From the NCBI GenBank assembly GCA_965238215.1, contig OZ250180.1, positions 372,001-436,000 of the forward strand: a DNA stretch of 64,000 nucleotides, in the 5' to 3' direction. Shown here piece after piece: positions 45,874 to 53,105 of the stretch; position 1 is the stretch's first letter; each line of letters starts with the position of its first letter. A program made the position numbers and the translations under genes. The stretch comes from JAPULR01 sp965238215 (GTDB taxonomy: Bacteria; Chloroflexota; Dehalococcoidia; Lucifugimonadales; GCA-2712585). The notes under the pieces were generated by a model. The model searched no databases, was not told the DNA's origin, and saw nothing but the letters and a program-made list of their open reading frames with translations.

Positions 45874-46358
45874 AGTCTAGGTAGCCTCTTGTGGCGTACT
45901 TCAACCTTGGTTTCATAGCTTGAATCATCAACGAGGGATGCGCCTGTCAATCGTGCTTTCAAAATGTGTCTCAGCCCGCCTTGCATCCGTTCACGCATGA
46001 CCACAAATTCAGGGCTGAGACCTGTTAAAGTGCCATTGCGAACGCTGGTAGCTGCGTCCCTGCCGTTCTGGGTATCTGGCAGTTGAAGGTCTACTAAGAG
46101 CGCCCGTCCTTCAACCATTGGACTGAACCTAACCACAAAGGCTTTGCGGTTGTGTTGAAGGTTCAAAACGATCCCTTTTGCAGCCCAGTCCAACGCACCA
46201 TTAGCTACCATTTCAGGCCGGTCTAGCGCCCTCGTTTCGTACTCAATCAGCGTTCCTGTTAGCCTCCCCGGCCCTTGTCGGCTTTCATCTTGCCGCCATT
46301 CAATCCTATGGCGCATTTCCGGTATCCATACTCTAGTTTCCATTGGGCAATCTCCCAT
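45864..46358 (-). CDS. HK97-type prohead protease
   Basis: 164 aa, normal length. Serine-protease family U35: the catalytic His is in NLQHNRKAF, and the catalytic Ser in TGLSPEFVV, each at the expected spacing; LTGTLIEYETRALDR starts the fold. It cleaves the delta domain of the capsid protein and itself during maturation. The start at 46358 overlaps the ATPase gene end; ATG 46343 is a possible alternative. Confidence 0.9.
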   Translation of the reverse strand: MGDCPMETRVWIPEMRHRIEWRQDESRQGPGRLTGTLIEYETRALDRPEMVANGALDWAAKGIVLNLQHNRKAFVVRFSPMVEGRALLVDLQLPDTQNGRDAATSVRNGTLTGLSPEFVVMRERMQGGLRHILKARLTGASLVDDSSYETKVEVRHKRLPRLWL

Positions 46359-46776
46359 ACCACCTATGAACGGCCTGCTCGCATTCCTCGCTCAATTCCC
46401 CCGTCTCAATGTCCACAAGCCTGCTCACAACGACGTTGCGGCCAGGGTCAACCACTCTTTCAACTGCAAGCGGGCCCATCTGTTTGAGGAGGAGTTGCCG
46501 ACGTGCAAGGTTGCCGTCTGAGTTGGTAGCGATTACTCCGATATCTCTTGCAACCGCGCCCGTGATAGCTGCCCGCCTCACGTATTCAGCGATGGGTAAC
46601 AAGGCCTCGTTCCTCAGAGGATATTTCCCATCTGGGCCCCGTTCATCTCCGGTCAATGCGGCATAGATGCTTTGGAAATCGACTAGGATTACCAACCCTC
46701 CAAAGCCTAGTAAAAGCCGCTTGGCCAGTTGGCTTTTGCCTGAGCCGGCCGGGCCCGAAAGTAGCGTATTCGGCAT
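46333..46776 (-). CDS. P-loop ATPase/kinase within the capsid operon
   Basis: 147 aa. Walker A GPAGSGKSQLAKRLL is at residues 8-22 and a Walker-B-like stretch (GLVILVDFQ) at about 27-35. DIGVIATNSDGNLARRQLLL, EQMGPLAVERVVDPG-type sequence resembles small nucleoside-kinase-like or AAA modules. Such a protein is not a standard HK97 morphogenesis factor. It lies between a small capsid-associated gene and the protease, overlapping the latter, so it is expressed with capsid genes. Role unknown; a packaging accessory or a helper-interference factor are options. Confidence 0.7.
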   Translation of the reverse strand: MPNTLLSGPAGSGKSQLAKRLLLGFGGLVILVDFQSIYAALTGDERGPDGKYPLRNEALLPIAEYVRRAAITGAVARDIGVIATNSDGNLARRQLLLKQMGPLAVERVVDPGRNVVVSRLVDIETGELSEECEQAVHRWYGRLPNGN

Positions 46777-46778
46777 GG

Positions 46779-47060
46779 CTAGTCCGTCAACTCAGTGACG
46801 AGGGTTGCGTCTCCGTTGCCAGTCCATGCCCAACTCGTCCCTATGTCGGCTGAATAGATGATCATTCGCCACGTGTCACCGCTAGGGTGACGTTGGCCAC
46901 GGATTTGACCGGGGTTGGGCTGGGTAGTCCCACGGCTCAGGTAGACAGTTGACGGGCCCCGATTCTGAACCCTCACGATTCGCAAGGTTCCCTCGGCTGG
47001 CACACTCAAGGCCAGATTCAGGCTCAGAGGGGCCGCCCCTATCTCAATCTCTGAGTACAT
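46779..47060 (-). CDS. Small capsid-associated protein, possible decoration protein
   Basis: 93 aa, predicted all-beta: APLSLNLALSVPAEGTLRIV, VQNRGPSTVYLSRGTTQ, TWRMIIYSADIGTSWAWTG. No family recognised. It lies 10 bp downstream of the major capsid gene, where head decoration or stabilisation proteins are usually encoded. Confidence 0.55.
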   Translation of the reverse strand: MYSEIEIGAAPLSLNLALSVPAEGTLRIVRVQNRGPSTVYLSRGTTQPNPGQIRGQRHPSGDTWRMIIYSADIGTSWAWTGNGDATLVTELTD

Positions 47061-47069
47061 GGTCTAGGT

Positions 47070-48341
47070 CTAGGCTACCTTGTAGGCAATCTGAGCGTAT
47101 GCGTCGGGTTGGACGATTATCACGTCACCCAAAATCACGTGCATCGTGAACGCTCTTTGACCGGATGCGCTCAAGCTATAGATATCGTCAATGCTTATGA
47201 CGTTCCAGTGCGGGCAAACCGCCGTCCTCATTCCAGGCATTCCACCCATCATTGAGCGGCCCATCCGGTAGAGAACGGCTTGCTGAACGTCATCGACTGT
47301 CAGGAAGGTGGCGGCGTCCGGCATTCGCTTGGAAGTCCAAAAGCCGCCGGAATTCATCATCGCATAGGCAGCCGCCGACATTTCCCCCTTGTAGTTGGTT
47401 GCCGTCTGGAAAGTCCCAGCTGCCAGCCGATAGGTAGCGGGCCCAACCACGATAGCAACGTCTTTGATGGTCTCAGCCCAAAGGCCGTCAACTCCCCCAG
47501 CGTGAGACCCTGCAAAGCGGTCAAAGTCGGCAACCGCAGTCGGGGCCGCCGTTGGGTCGGTTAGACGGGTGAAAAGGCCTGTAAGGTTGGGTGCTTGTCC
47601 GTCGCCGTTGAGTCCTGCGTTGTCGAGTGCATCCGAAAGCACAAGGGATAAGTTCTCCCGCAATGCGCTTTCAAAGTTCTGCTGGCCAACTGCGGCAATG
47701 TCCTCAATGGCTATCTCAAGCCGTCCTGAGATGCGCTTAGGCGTTGCCGTGGTGACGGACATTGCACCCGCTACACCAACGGCGGCCCCTCCCTTGGCTT
47801 GAGCGGTTGCGCTTTGGCTTGTGGATATGGTTGCGCTGGCATAGGTGCCAGATTCAACCCTTGGCATTTCCACCCCTAGCCTTGGCAATACGGCATTCGC
47901 AAAGACGGCGGGCCGGATTCTGTCTAGGTTGATCCCCACAGTCCCAGGAAGGTCAGCGACGGCCCGCTCCTCAATTGGCCTTGGAGTATCCCACAACTCA
48001 AGCGGGATTCCCTCTGAGATACCAGCCGCCGACATCAATTCAGCCTCAGCGCCGCTAGGGAGTCTGCCAGCTATTGCAGAGCGCAGAAAAGACGTGAGAC
48101 TGGCTTTTCCCCTCAGTTCGATTCTTTCCCGCATTTCTGGGTCGGTTGTGGTTTCCCGTGTCTCTGGGGAAGGCTGGCCGATGATGGAGGCCCTATGCCT
48201 AAGTTCCAAGTCCGAGTAAGAGACTTCAAGGCGGGCCGCCTCTTCCCGAATCTCTGGGGTGATTTCCTGAATCCCTGCTATCTCATTGAGCCTAGACCTA
48301 GTCTTGGAAAGCTCTAGCTCGATTTTCTGTGCTGGAGTCAT
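47070..48341 (-). CDS. HK97-fold major capsid protein
   Basis: 423 aa from ATG 48341 (MTPAQKIELELSKTR), with AGGTGG upstream. Residues 1-100 are the charged, helical delta domain typical of HK97 precursors. The capsid fold follows: LPGTVGINLDRIRPAVFANA, LPRLGVEMPRVESGTYASAT, KRISGRLEIAIEDIAAVGQQ, ALRENLSLVLSDALDNAGLN, and C-terminal FTMHVILGDVIIVQPDAYAQ. Processing by the protease encoded two genes downstream is expected. Placed directly after HNH and TerL. Confidence 0.92.
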   Translation of the reverse strand: MTPAQKIELELSKTRSRLNEIAGIQEITPEIREEAARLEVSYSDLELRHRASIIGQPSPETRETTTDPEMRERIELRGKASLTSFLRSAIAGRLPSGAEAELMSAAGISEGIPLELWDTPRPIEERAVADLPGTVGINLDRIRPAVFANAVLPRLGVEMPRVESGTYASATISTSQSATAQAKGGAAVGVAGAMSVTTATPKRISGRLEIAIEDIAAVGQQNFESALRENLSLVLSDALDNAGLNGDGQAPNLTGLFTRLTDPTAAPTAVADFDRFAGSHAGGVDGLWAETIKDVAIVVGPATYRLAAGTFQTATNYKGEMSAAAYAMMNSGGFWTSKRMPDAATFLTVDDVQQAVLYRMGRSMMGGMPGMRTAVCPHWNVISIDDIYSLSASGQRAFTMHVILGDVIIVQPDAYAQIAYKVA

Positions 48342-48420
48342 AGTATCAGTCCACCTACATATAAAGGTGATATCAACTATGGGCCGCATTTAGCACAAAT
48401 GCAATAAAAGGGGTAGTTTG

Positions 48421-48717
48421 TCAAGTCAACATCTCCCTAATCAGCCGGGCCCATGCGTCACGTTCCGGGTTGGGTTTGGTGTTCTCCCTTGCCGTCTTGG
48501 AGATGTGACAGTCACGGCATAGCGTTTGTAGGTTGGCTAGGTCCAACGGGGCCCCGCCGTCTCTGAGCCTGAGCCGATGGTCCACCTCAAGCCGTCCTGC
48601 ACTCCCACAGCTCCGACAGCGAAAGCCGTCCCGTTCGAAGACTTGCCGCCTTACCCTTTCCCATCGTTGCCTATCCAGCCCACGACGGCTTTGACTGCCT
48701 CCAAGGTGTCTTACCAT
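48421..48717 (-). CDS. HNH endonuclease (packaging type)
   Basis: 98 aa. CRSCGSAGRLEVDHRLRLRD, GGAPLDLANLQTLCRDCH carries the ββα-metal motif with H (VDH), N (ANL) and H (CRDCH), plus the two zinc-binding Cys pairs. HNH proteins beside TerL are required for DNA cleavage at cos sites in HK97-like phages and are also characteristic of capsid-forming satellites. No recognisable small terminase was found, so this protein or one of the two small upstream genes may complete the packaging machine. Confidence 0.9.
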   Translation of the reverse strand: MVRHLGGSQSRRGLDRQRWERVRRQVFERDGFRCRSCGSAGRLEVDHRLRLRDGGAPLDLANLQTLCRDCHISKTARENTKPNPERDAWARLIREMLT

Positions 48718-48750
48718 TGCTCTATCCCTCCAAGCCGTCCTAGAGACAAC

Positions 48751-50178
48751 CTAGCCTGCCATGCCGTGGTATTTCCACGCTGGCGCTTTCGGCTTTGACC
48801 GCTCAAGCAATCCAGCCACAAGCACCCATGCCGCCGCTACATCATCCCTAGCGGTGTTGTTGGTTCCTGCCTTGGCTAATCGTGTGTTGCCTTGGTCGTC
48901 GTTCTTGACCTGAGCCACTGCCAAGGATGCTTGAAGCAGTTGACGGCTTGAAGGTTCCACGGATAAGGGCCCGTCCATTGCGTACTTTCGTAGGGCCCTG
49001 ATATCGCTGCTTGCCGAAAACCAACGGGTTACACGTGGAACCAATGGGACGGCGCCTTTGATAGCGTCTTGGAGTTCTGCCAGCCTATTCCGGTCGCATA
49101 TCACCACTTCAACCCTTCCCCACGTCTGCTTAATCATCTCCCACAACTGGCCAACGGGTTGCACCCGTAGACCTTCCGCAACCCGCAATCTTCCCGATTC
49201 CGCCAGCATCGAGTACAACCCACGGCTTACCCTATCCCGCTTTTCCTGTTCCGTTAGGGATGGGATACCAGGGGCAACCGCCAAGGCCTCAGTCCTGCCT
49301 GAGCGGTAGAGGGCTACCGCACTTGACCAACTGCGACCTCCTCCAAGGTCTACGCCAACCAACGGCTTTCCCTCACGTGGTAGAACGTCCCTAGCCTCAA
49401 TGCGTTTCCAGTCATCGACTGTCAAGAGCATGGTTGAACTATCACCCGTTGGGACGTTCAATCTATAGCTCAAAAAGCGAGCTTTCAAGCGTGAGTCATT
49501 GCGGGCTGCGTCTCTTTCCTCCAACAACTTTCGCCTGAATTCGGGTGACACTTCAACAAGAGGGTTGGCCTTGCGGATGGTGTGCCAAGAGTCCCACGTC
49601 TCAGGATCGCCTTGAAGGGCCTGAACGTAGGTAGAACCATGCGAACCATCCGCTATTAGTTCGTGCCACCAACCCGAAACGGCGGGCGCGAGTGTGCCAA
49701 TGTAGACAGCCCGTAAGCGAGACCCAGGCTTTCCCATTGCCGTCTGTATTGCGTCATTCATCAACAAGCCGCCGTTGACCTCCCAACTCCCAGGTTCGTC
49801 TGCCACAAGCAAGGGAGTCCCAACGATTCCAAATGCTGATTTGCCGTTGCTTGATAAGACCTTTAGACGGGTTGCCGTTTCCTTGTGGTGGATCCCTAGC
49901 CTTGTAGCACTGTCAATGAATCGAAATTCGCCCGATGGTTCCAAGGCCTCACGAACGAAACGAAAGACAATCCGTGCTTGGTCTATGCTGGCAGCGCATA
50001 GCAGATATTCGCTCCCTGAAACGTGGAGGGAGTCCGTAGGGGTCAAGCATCGGGTTAGGATGTGGCCGGCAAGCCAAGACTTCCCATTGCCTCTAGGGAT
50101 TGACAGGCCCGCCGTGTCTATCTCAGAGGCCAGAGCCTTGGCCACAAATCGACGCTGGAAGGGTCTCAGAGACGGCAT
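48751..50178 (-). CDS. terL: Terminase large subunit
   Basis: 475 aa. ATPase domain with Walker A-like IPRGNGKS (residues 27-34) and Walker B LLVADEPGSW (124-133). The nuclease domain begins at VGVDLGGGRSWSSAVALYR (first metal Asp near 275), with VVICDRNRLAEL and a final Asp in TARDDVAAAW. It pumps DNA into preformed heads and cuts it. Slightly shorter than typical HK97 TerL (500-560 aa) but with all catalytic features. Confidence 0.92.
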   Translation of the reverse strand: MPSLRPFQRRFVAKALASEIDTAGLSIPRGNGKSWLAGHILTRCLTPTDSLHVSGSEYLLCAASIDQARIVFRFVREALEPSGEFRFIDSATRLGIHHKETATRLKVLSSNGKSAFGIVGTPLLVADEPGSWEVNGGLLMNDAIQTAMGKPGSRLRAVYIGTLAPAVSGWWHELIADGSHGSTYVQALQGDPETWDSWHTIRKANPLVEVSPEFRRKLLEERDAARNDSRLKARFLSYRLNVPTGDSSTMLLTVDDWKRIEARDVLPREGKPLVGVDLGGGRSWSSAVALYRSGRTEALAVAPGIPSLTEQEKRDRVSRGLYSMLAESGRLRVAEGLRVQPVGQLWEMIKQTWGRVEVVICDRNRLAELQDAIKGAVPLVPRVTRWFSASSDIRALRKYAMDGPLSVEPSSRQLLQASLAVAQVKNDDQGNTRLAKAGTNNTARDDVAAAWVLVAGLLERSKPKAPAWKYHGMAG

Positions 50179-50246
50179 TTTTTACCCTGAATACCCCACC
50201 TTTCGAAACGGGGTTTTCCTCCCACGGCTGCCGGTGCCATCGAGGT

Positions 50247-50459
50247 CTACCACTCGCCCCTAGCTTTGAGTTGGTCAACCACTGCCCGAACCTGTGCAAT
50301 CACCCCGGCAGTATTCATTCCGTAGATGTTCTGGTTCATAACCCTTATGGCTATCTCAGTGCATCTACCACAAAGGTCAACTCCAAATCCCAGTATCTCT
50401 TGCACGTAGACTCCTTCCCCTGTCACGTCACATCCTTGGCATGGTGTCTTGTTGTCCAT
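50247..50459 (-). CDS. Small protein with two CxxC motifs
   Basis: 70 aa. CQGCDVTGEGVYVQE, then DLCGRCTEIAIRVMNQN: a probable zinc knuckle followed by an amphipathic helix. AGGAGGGTAGAGAC precedes its ATG, nearly identical to the leader of the gene at 50497-50748. Between primase and TerL it could be regulatory or a small terminase substitute; unknown. Confidence 0.6.
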   Translation of the reverse strand: MDNKTPCQGCDVTGEGVYVQEILGFGVDLCGRCTEIAIRVMNQNIYGMNTAGVIAQVRAVVDQLKARGEW

Positions 50460-50474
50460 TGTCTCTACCCTCCT
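50452..50474 (-). repeat. Duplicated translation-initiation region, copy 1
   Basis: Minus strand reads AGGAGGGTAGAGACAATGGA plus CAA, differing by one base from 50741-50763. It spans ribosome site, ATG and the first codons of the two small genes. Confidence 0.8.
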
Positions 50475-50496
50475 TCATGTTGGTGTCCCCAAGCCT

Positions 50497-50748
50497 CTAC
50501 GCCTTGAAGTCAATCAGGGTAGAGCGATGCAGGTAAGCCTTGCCAGTCCATAGATTAACCAGACCATCATCTCCGCTTAGTCGGAAGCATGGAAGGCTGG
50601 CAATGTAGTCTGCCTTGCAATCCTTCGTTGTCTCACGCAGCCAACACACAATCTCCTCTTTCCCAGGGAGCAATCCCTCCATGAAGTTCCCGCAGTCGGT
50701 TAGTTCCTTGACGATACACTTCAACGTCATTCTTGCCTTCTTGTCCAT
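50497..50748 (-). CDS. Small hypothetical protein of the satellite
   Basis: 83 aa from ATG 50748, chosen because TAGGAGGATAGAGAC lies directly before it; the open frame continues upstream only through the GTTCCCCC iterons. Sequence MDKKARMTLKCIVKELTDCG, NFMEGLLPGKEEIVCWLRET; mostly helical with several Cys. No family recognised. Confidence 0.6.
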   Translation of the reverse strand: MDKKARMTLKCIVKELTDCGNFMEGLLPGKEEIVCWLRETTKDCKADYIASLPCFRLSGDDGLVNLWTGKAYLHRSTLIDFKA

Positions 50749-50763
50749 TGTCTCTATCCTCCT
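50741..50763 (-). repeat. Duplicated translation-initiation region, copy 2
   Basis: Minus strand AGGAGGATAGAGACAATGGA plus CAA; one mismatch to 50452-50474. Confidence 0.8.
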
Positions 50764-50773
50764 AAATCTTGTT

Positions 50774-50913
50774 GTTCCCCCTGTTCCCCCTTGTTCCCCC
50801 GTATCTCTATAGAGGGTGGGTTGTGTGTCCATTGTATTGATTATTTCGTGCCTAAACCACCTAAAAAAGACACTTTCCCACCTCCAGGGGTTAAAGGGGG
50901 AACGAGGGGGAAC
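50774..50913. other. Candidate replication origin of the satellite (iterons)
   Basis: Three direct GTTCCCCC units (50774-50781, 50783-50790, 50793-50800) face two inverted GGGGGAAC units (50896-50903, 50906-50913) across about 95 bases that include an AT-rich patch (ATTGTATTGATTATTTCG). Eighteen bases on each side can pair with one mismatch. It lies just downstream of the VapE primase-helicase gene, where P4- and PICI-type satellites carry their origin. Function inferred from position and repeat layout. Confidence 0.55.
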
Positions 50914-50978
50914 AAACACAAAACTACCGATCATTGACACAATTCATTAGGGAACACCTAGCATATTGGCACAACCCA

Positions 50979-52529
50979 TTACTTGTATCTCCATATCCAT
51001 GACAACCCACCATTAGACCTCTCACGCTTGCGTCTCAATCCCAACCCATCGAGCACAGCCCCTACCCTATGCTGGTCTCGCATGGGCAGACGTGAGCCAA
51101 CCTCAGAGTTGGGTATAAGGCCAATGGCAGACACCAATTCAGCCAAGGTAAAGCCGTCGCCGTTCTCGGCAAGGTATCTTTCGACTGCATCCTCAATGAC
51201 CGTATCCCTAGACCGGGCCGTCGAATTGGCTTTCTCTTGCATCTGTTTAAGGGTAGAGGGTAGGCGGGCCTCAATGCCGTTGTGGTGCATATCCAAGGCC
51301 TCAGCCCACAACTGGGCCCTGTGAGCCTCTAGGTATCGTCTAATGAGCGTGGGATTGCCTTTGCCGCATCTCACGGCAACAAAGCGGCGGGTATTCCTAT
51401 CATTCGGCAATGGTTCAGCCTTGTCACTGGTTCCTATGATGATGCAACGCCTTGGCATGGCCTCTGGGTTCATTCTGTAGGCAAGACGCACCCCGCCGTC
51501 ATCTGTGCGGCTCAGAAAGGCCTTTAGGGATTCTTGGTCGGCCCTTGTCGAACCAGCCATTTCCGCAGCCTCTACCAACACTCTGCCTTGCAGAGATTCG
51601 GCCCGTTGCTTTGGGTCGGCGGCAAGGTGGAGAGAATCGCTGAACCATTCTTCATGTTCGTCTGGGAGTAGTTGCCGGATGCACGTTGATTTACCGATAC
51701 CTGGGTCTCCCATCAAGACCGGCATTTCGTCTAGCTTGAGTCCAGGCGTGTAGGTCCTGGCAACGGCTCCCAGAACCATGTAAGTAGACGCCCATTGAGC
51801 CAAGGGAAGATTGTCCGTTATGGCAAACATGGTTGGTAGCCAACTGGCCAGCCGTTCAACTCCGTCCCACGGCGGCAAGGCCTCAAGCCATACCAGGAAA
51901 GGATCTGTCTGGGTATCGTATGCCAAGACGTTCAAACAGTGCTTCCAGGTGTCTTTGCCAAACTTCAAAGGCATGGTTCGGTCTCGTGAGTCCTGATAGC
52001 AGAAATGTCTGCCTATCTGGTCTCGCAGCTTTGCGTCTGAGATATCGGAAAATGGTTGCCAGTCCGTCCAGTCCTCATTTTCGTCGTAAAGAAAACCAGT
52101 GCCAATATACCCGCCGTAAGACCATCTCTTTTCGTGTCGGTACTCAAGCCGGTTTCCCCTCAGATTGTACCGATACTCAACGCCGGAATTCGACAAGGCA
52201 GAGGCCAGCCCCTGCGGTGTCTTTCCTGCCTCAACGCCCATGGGCTCTCCCATTGGCATTTCCCCCAATGCCCTTTCCCCTCCAACTGTTATGCCCATCC
52301 TATCTCCGTATGCGAGTTGGAGTTGTGCCACGTGGAACGCTTCATTTTCTGCCAGCAACTCAGAGGCGGGCCGAAACATCGACGTTAAAAACTTTGGGTC
52401 ACTGGCACAATCAGCACAATGGTTGTTAGCGTTCAATTCCCCTTCAGTCCAACCGCAGATGATGCAATGCGGCTCAGGTTCCGGCGGATTGAAGGTTGAC
52501 ACCTTTTCAACGATTGATGTACGATTCAT
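50979..52529 (-). CDS. VapE-type primase/helicase
   Basis: 516 aa. An N-terminal zinc ribbon (CIICGWTEGELNANNHCADC, residues 22-41) is followed by a linker. The virulence-associated E helicase domain has DPFLVWLEALPPWDGVERL, Walker A GDPGIGKST (274-282), GRVLVEAAEMAGSTRADQES and RRCIIIGTSD. The C-terminal winged-helix part is about 435-516. VapE-like superfamily 3 helicases drive replication of prophages and satellites such as SaPIs. It is the first large gene after the RHH-like regulator. A separate primase domain was not identified. Confidence 0.88.
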   Translation of the reverse strand: MNRTSIVEKVSTFNPPEPEPHCIICGWTEGELNANNHCADCASDPKFLTSMFRPASELLAENEAFHVAQLQLAYGDRMGITVGGERALGEMPMGEPMGVEAGKTPQGLASALSNSGVEYRYNLRGNRLEYRHEKRWSYGGYIGTGFLYDENEDWTDWQPFSDISDAKLRDQIGRHFCYQDSRDRTMPLKFGKDTWKHCLNVLAYDTQTDPFLVWLEALPPWDGVERLASWLPTMFAITDNLPLAQWASTYMVLGAVARTYTPGLKLDEMPVLMGDPGIGKSTCIRQLLPDEHEEWFSDSLHLAADPKQRAESLQGRVLVEAAEMAGSTRADQESLKAFLSRTDDGGVRLAYRMNPEAMPRRCIIIGTSDKAEPLPNDRNTRRFVAVRCGKGNPTLIRRYLEAHRAQLWAEALDMHHNGIEARLPSTLKQMQEKANSTARSRDTVIEDAVERYLAENGDGFTLAELVSAIGLIPNSEVGSRLPMRDQHRVGAVLDGLGLRRKRERSNGGLSWIWRYK

Positions 52530-52595
52530 TAGTTACCTCACTTGCGTTCGGGTGACATTAAACAATTGGATTTGCCCTCTGGTTGTTTCCTCCGA

Positions 52596-52624
52596 AAAGG
52601 CCCCGACACCCGTCGGGGTCTCTT
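52596..52624 (-). terminator. Terminator between the RHH-like gene and vapE
   Basis: Stem CCCCGAC / GTCGGGG flanked by T-rich or A-rich tails on both strands (TCTCTTCTTTT on plus, CCTTTTC on minus), just after the stop of the minus-strand gene at 52632. It would attenuate transcription into vapE or terminate it. Confidence 0.6.
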
Positions 52625-52631
52625 CTTTTGT

Positions 52632-52952
52632 CTAATTCCACCTGAAAATCTCCGGCGGGGCCCCTAGCAGTTCTTTGGCTATTCGCTCGTTGAGACCGGG
52701 GGCCCAGCCTTCACTTTCAACCCTTGCCTTGACCACCTTTTCAATCTCCCGTTTCATAACGGCTTTGAGCCTCTTGTCGGTGTTGGCAACCGATATCACC
52801 ATCGCACACAGGGCGGCTGAATAGCTGCATCCCTCCGTCTGTGCCACTACCTTCACGCAAGCATCCGTTAGCCTATCCACTGTCACAGTGACTTGACGGG
52901 CCCTCGCACCCTTTACCCGCCGCCGTTCCTTCTTTCCCCTATCCCTTCCCAT
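52632..52952 (-). CDS. Small basic RHH-like protein, candidate regulator
   Basis: 106 aa with a very basic N-terminus (GRDRGKKERRRVKGARAR). RQVTVTVDRLTDACVKVVAQ, TEGCSYSAALCAMV then resembles a ribbon-helix-helix DNA-binding unit, followed by a helical tail. It is the first gene downstream of the promoter/operator at 53002-53037, the usual place for a satellite repressor or activator. Assignment from pattern only. Confidence 0.55.
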   Translation of the reverse strand: MGRDRGKKERRRVKGARARQVTVTVDRLTDACVKVVAQTEGCSYSAALCAMVISVANTDKRLKAVMKREIEKVVKARVESEGWAPGLNERIAKELLGAPPEIFRWN

Positions 52953-53001
52953 GCTTTCCCCTTTCGTGTAAATGAAGGTTAATACTTAACTCAACATATC
53001 C

Positions 53002-53043
53002 ACCCTACCCGCCATGCGGAAAGGTGTCAATTTGACAAGCTAC
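53002..53043 (-). promoter_or_regulatory. Promoter with palindromic operator and arm-type site
   Basis: On the minus strand: -35 TTGACA (53030-53025), 17-base spacer, weak -10 TAGGGT (53007-53002). The -35 is half of a perfect 13-bp palindrome TGTCAATTTGACA (53025-53037), which overlaps the arm-type motif TGACAAGCTAC (53033-53043). A repressor, or the integrase itself, could therefore control the replication-packaging operon. Confidence 0.5.
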
Positions 53044-53067
53044 CCCTCAGACAAGCAGAAAGCCGTC

Positions 53068-53092
53068 TGAGACGGCTTTCGCTGGGGTCTAG
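53068..53092 (-). terminator. Terminator downstream of the integrase
   Basis: Perfect stem GAAAGCCGTC / GACGGCTTTC with a three-base loop, located 14 bases after the minus-strand integrase stop and followed by a weakly T-rich tail. It isolates int from the operon promoter just beyond. Confidence 0.7.
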
Positions 53093-53105
53093 GTGGTTGT
53101 GTCGT

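Noticed and set aside
53033..53043. Arm-type motif at 53033 as proof of a nearby att site
   Set aside because: No core repeat lies there; it more likely belongs to the operon control region or is an internal arm site.
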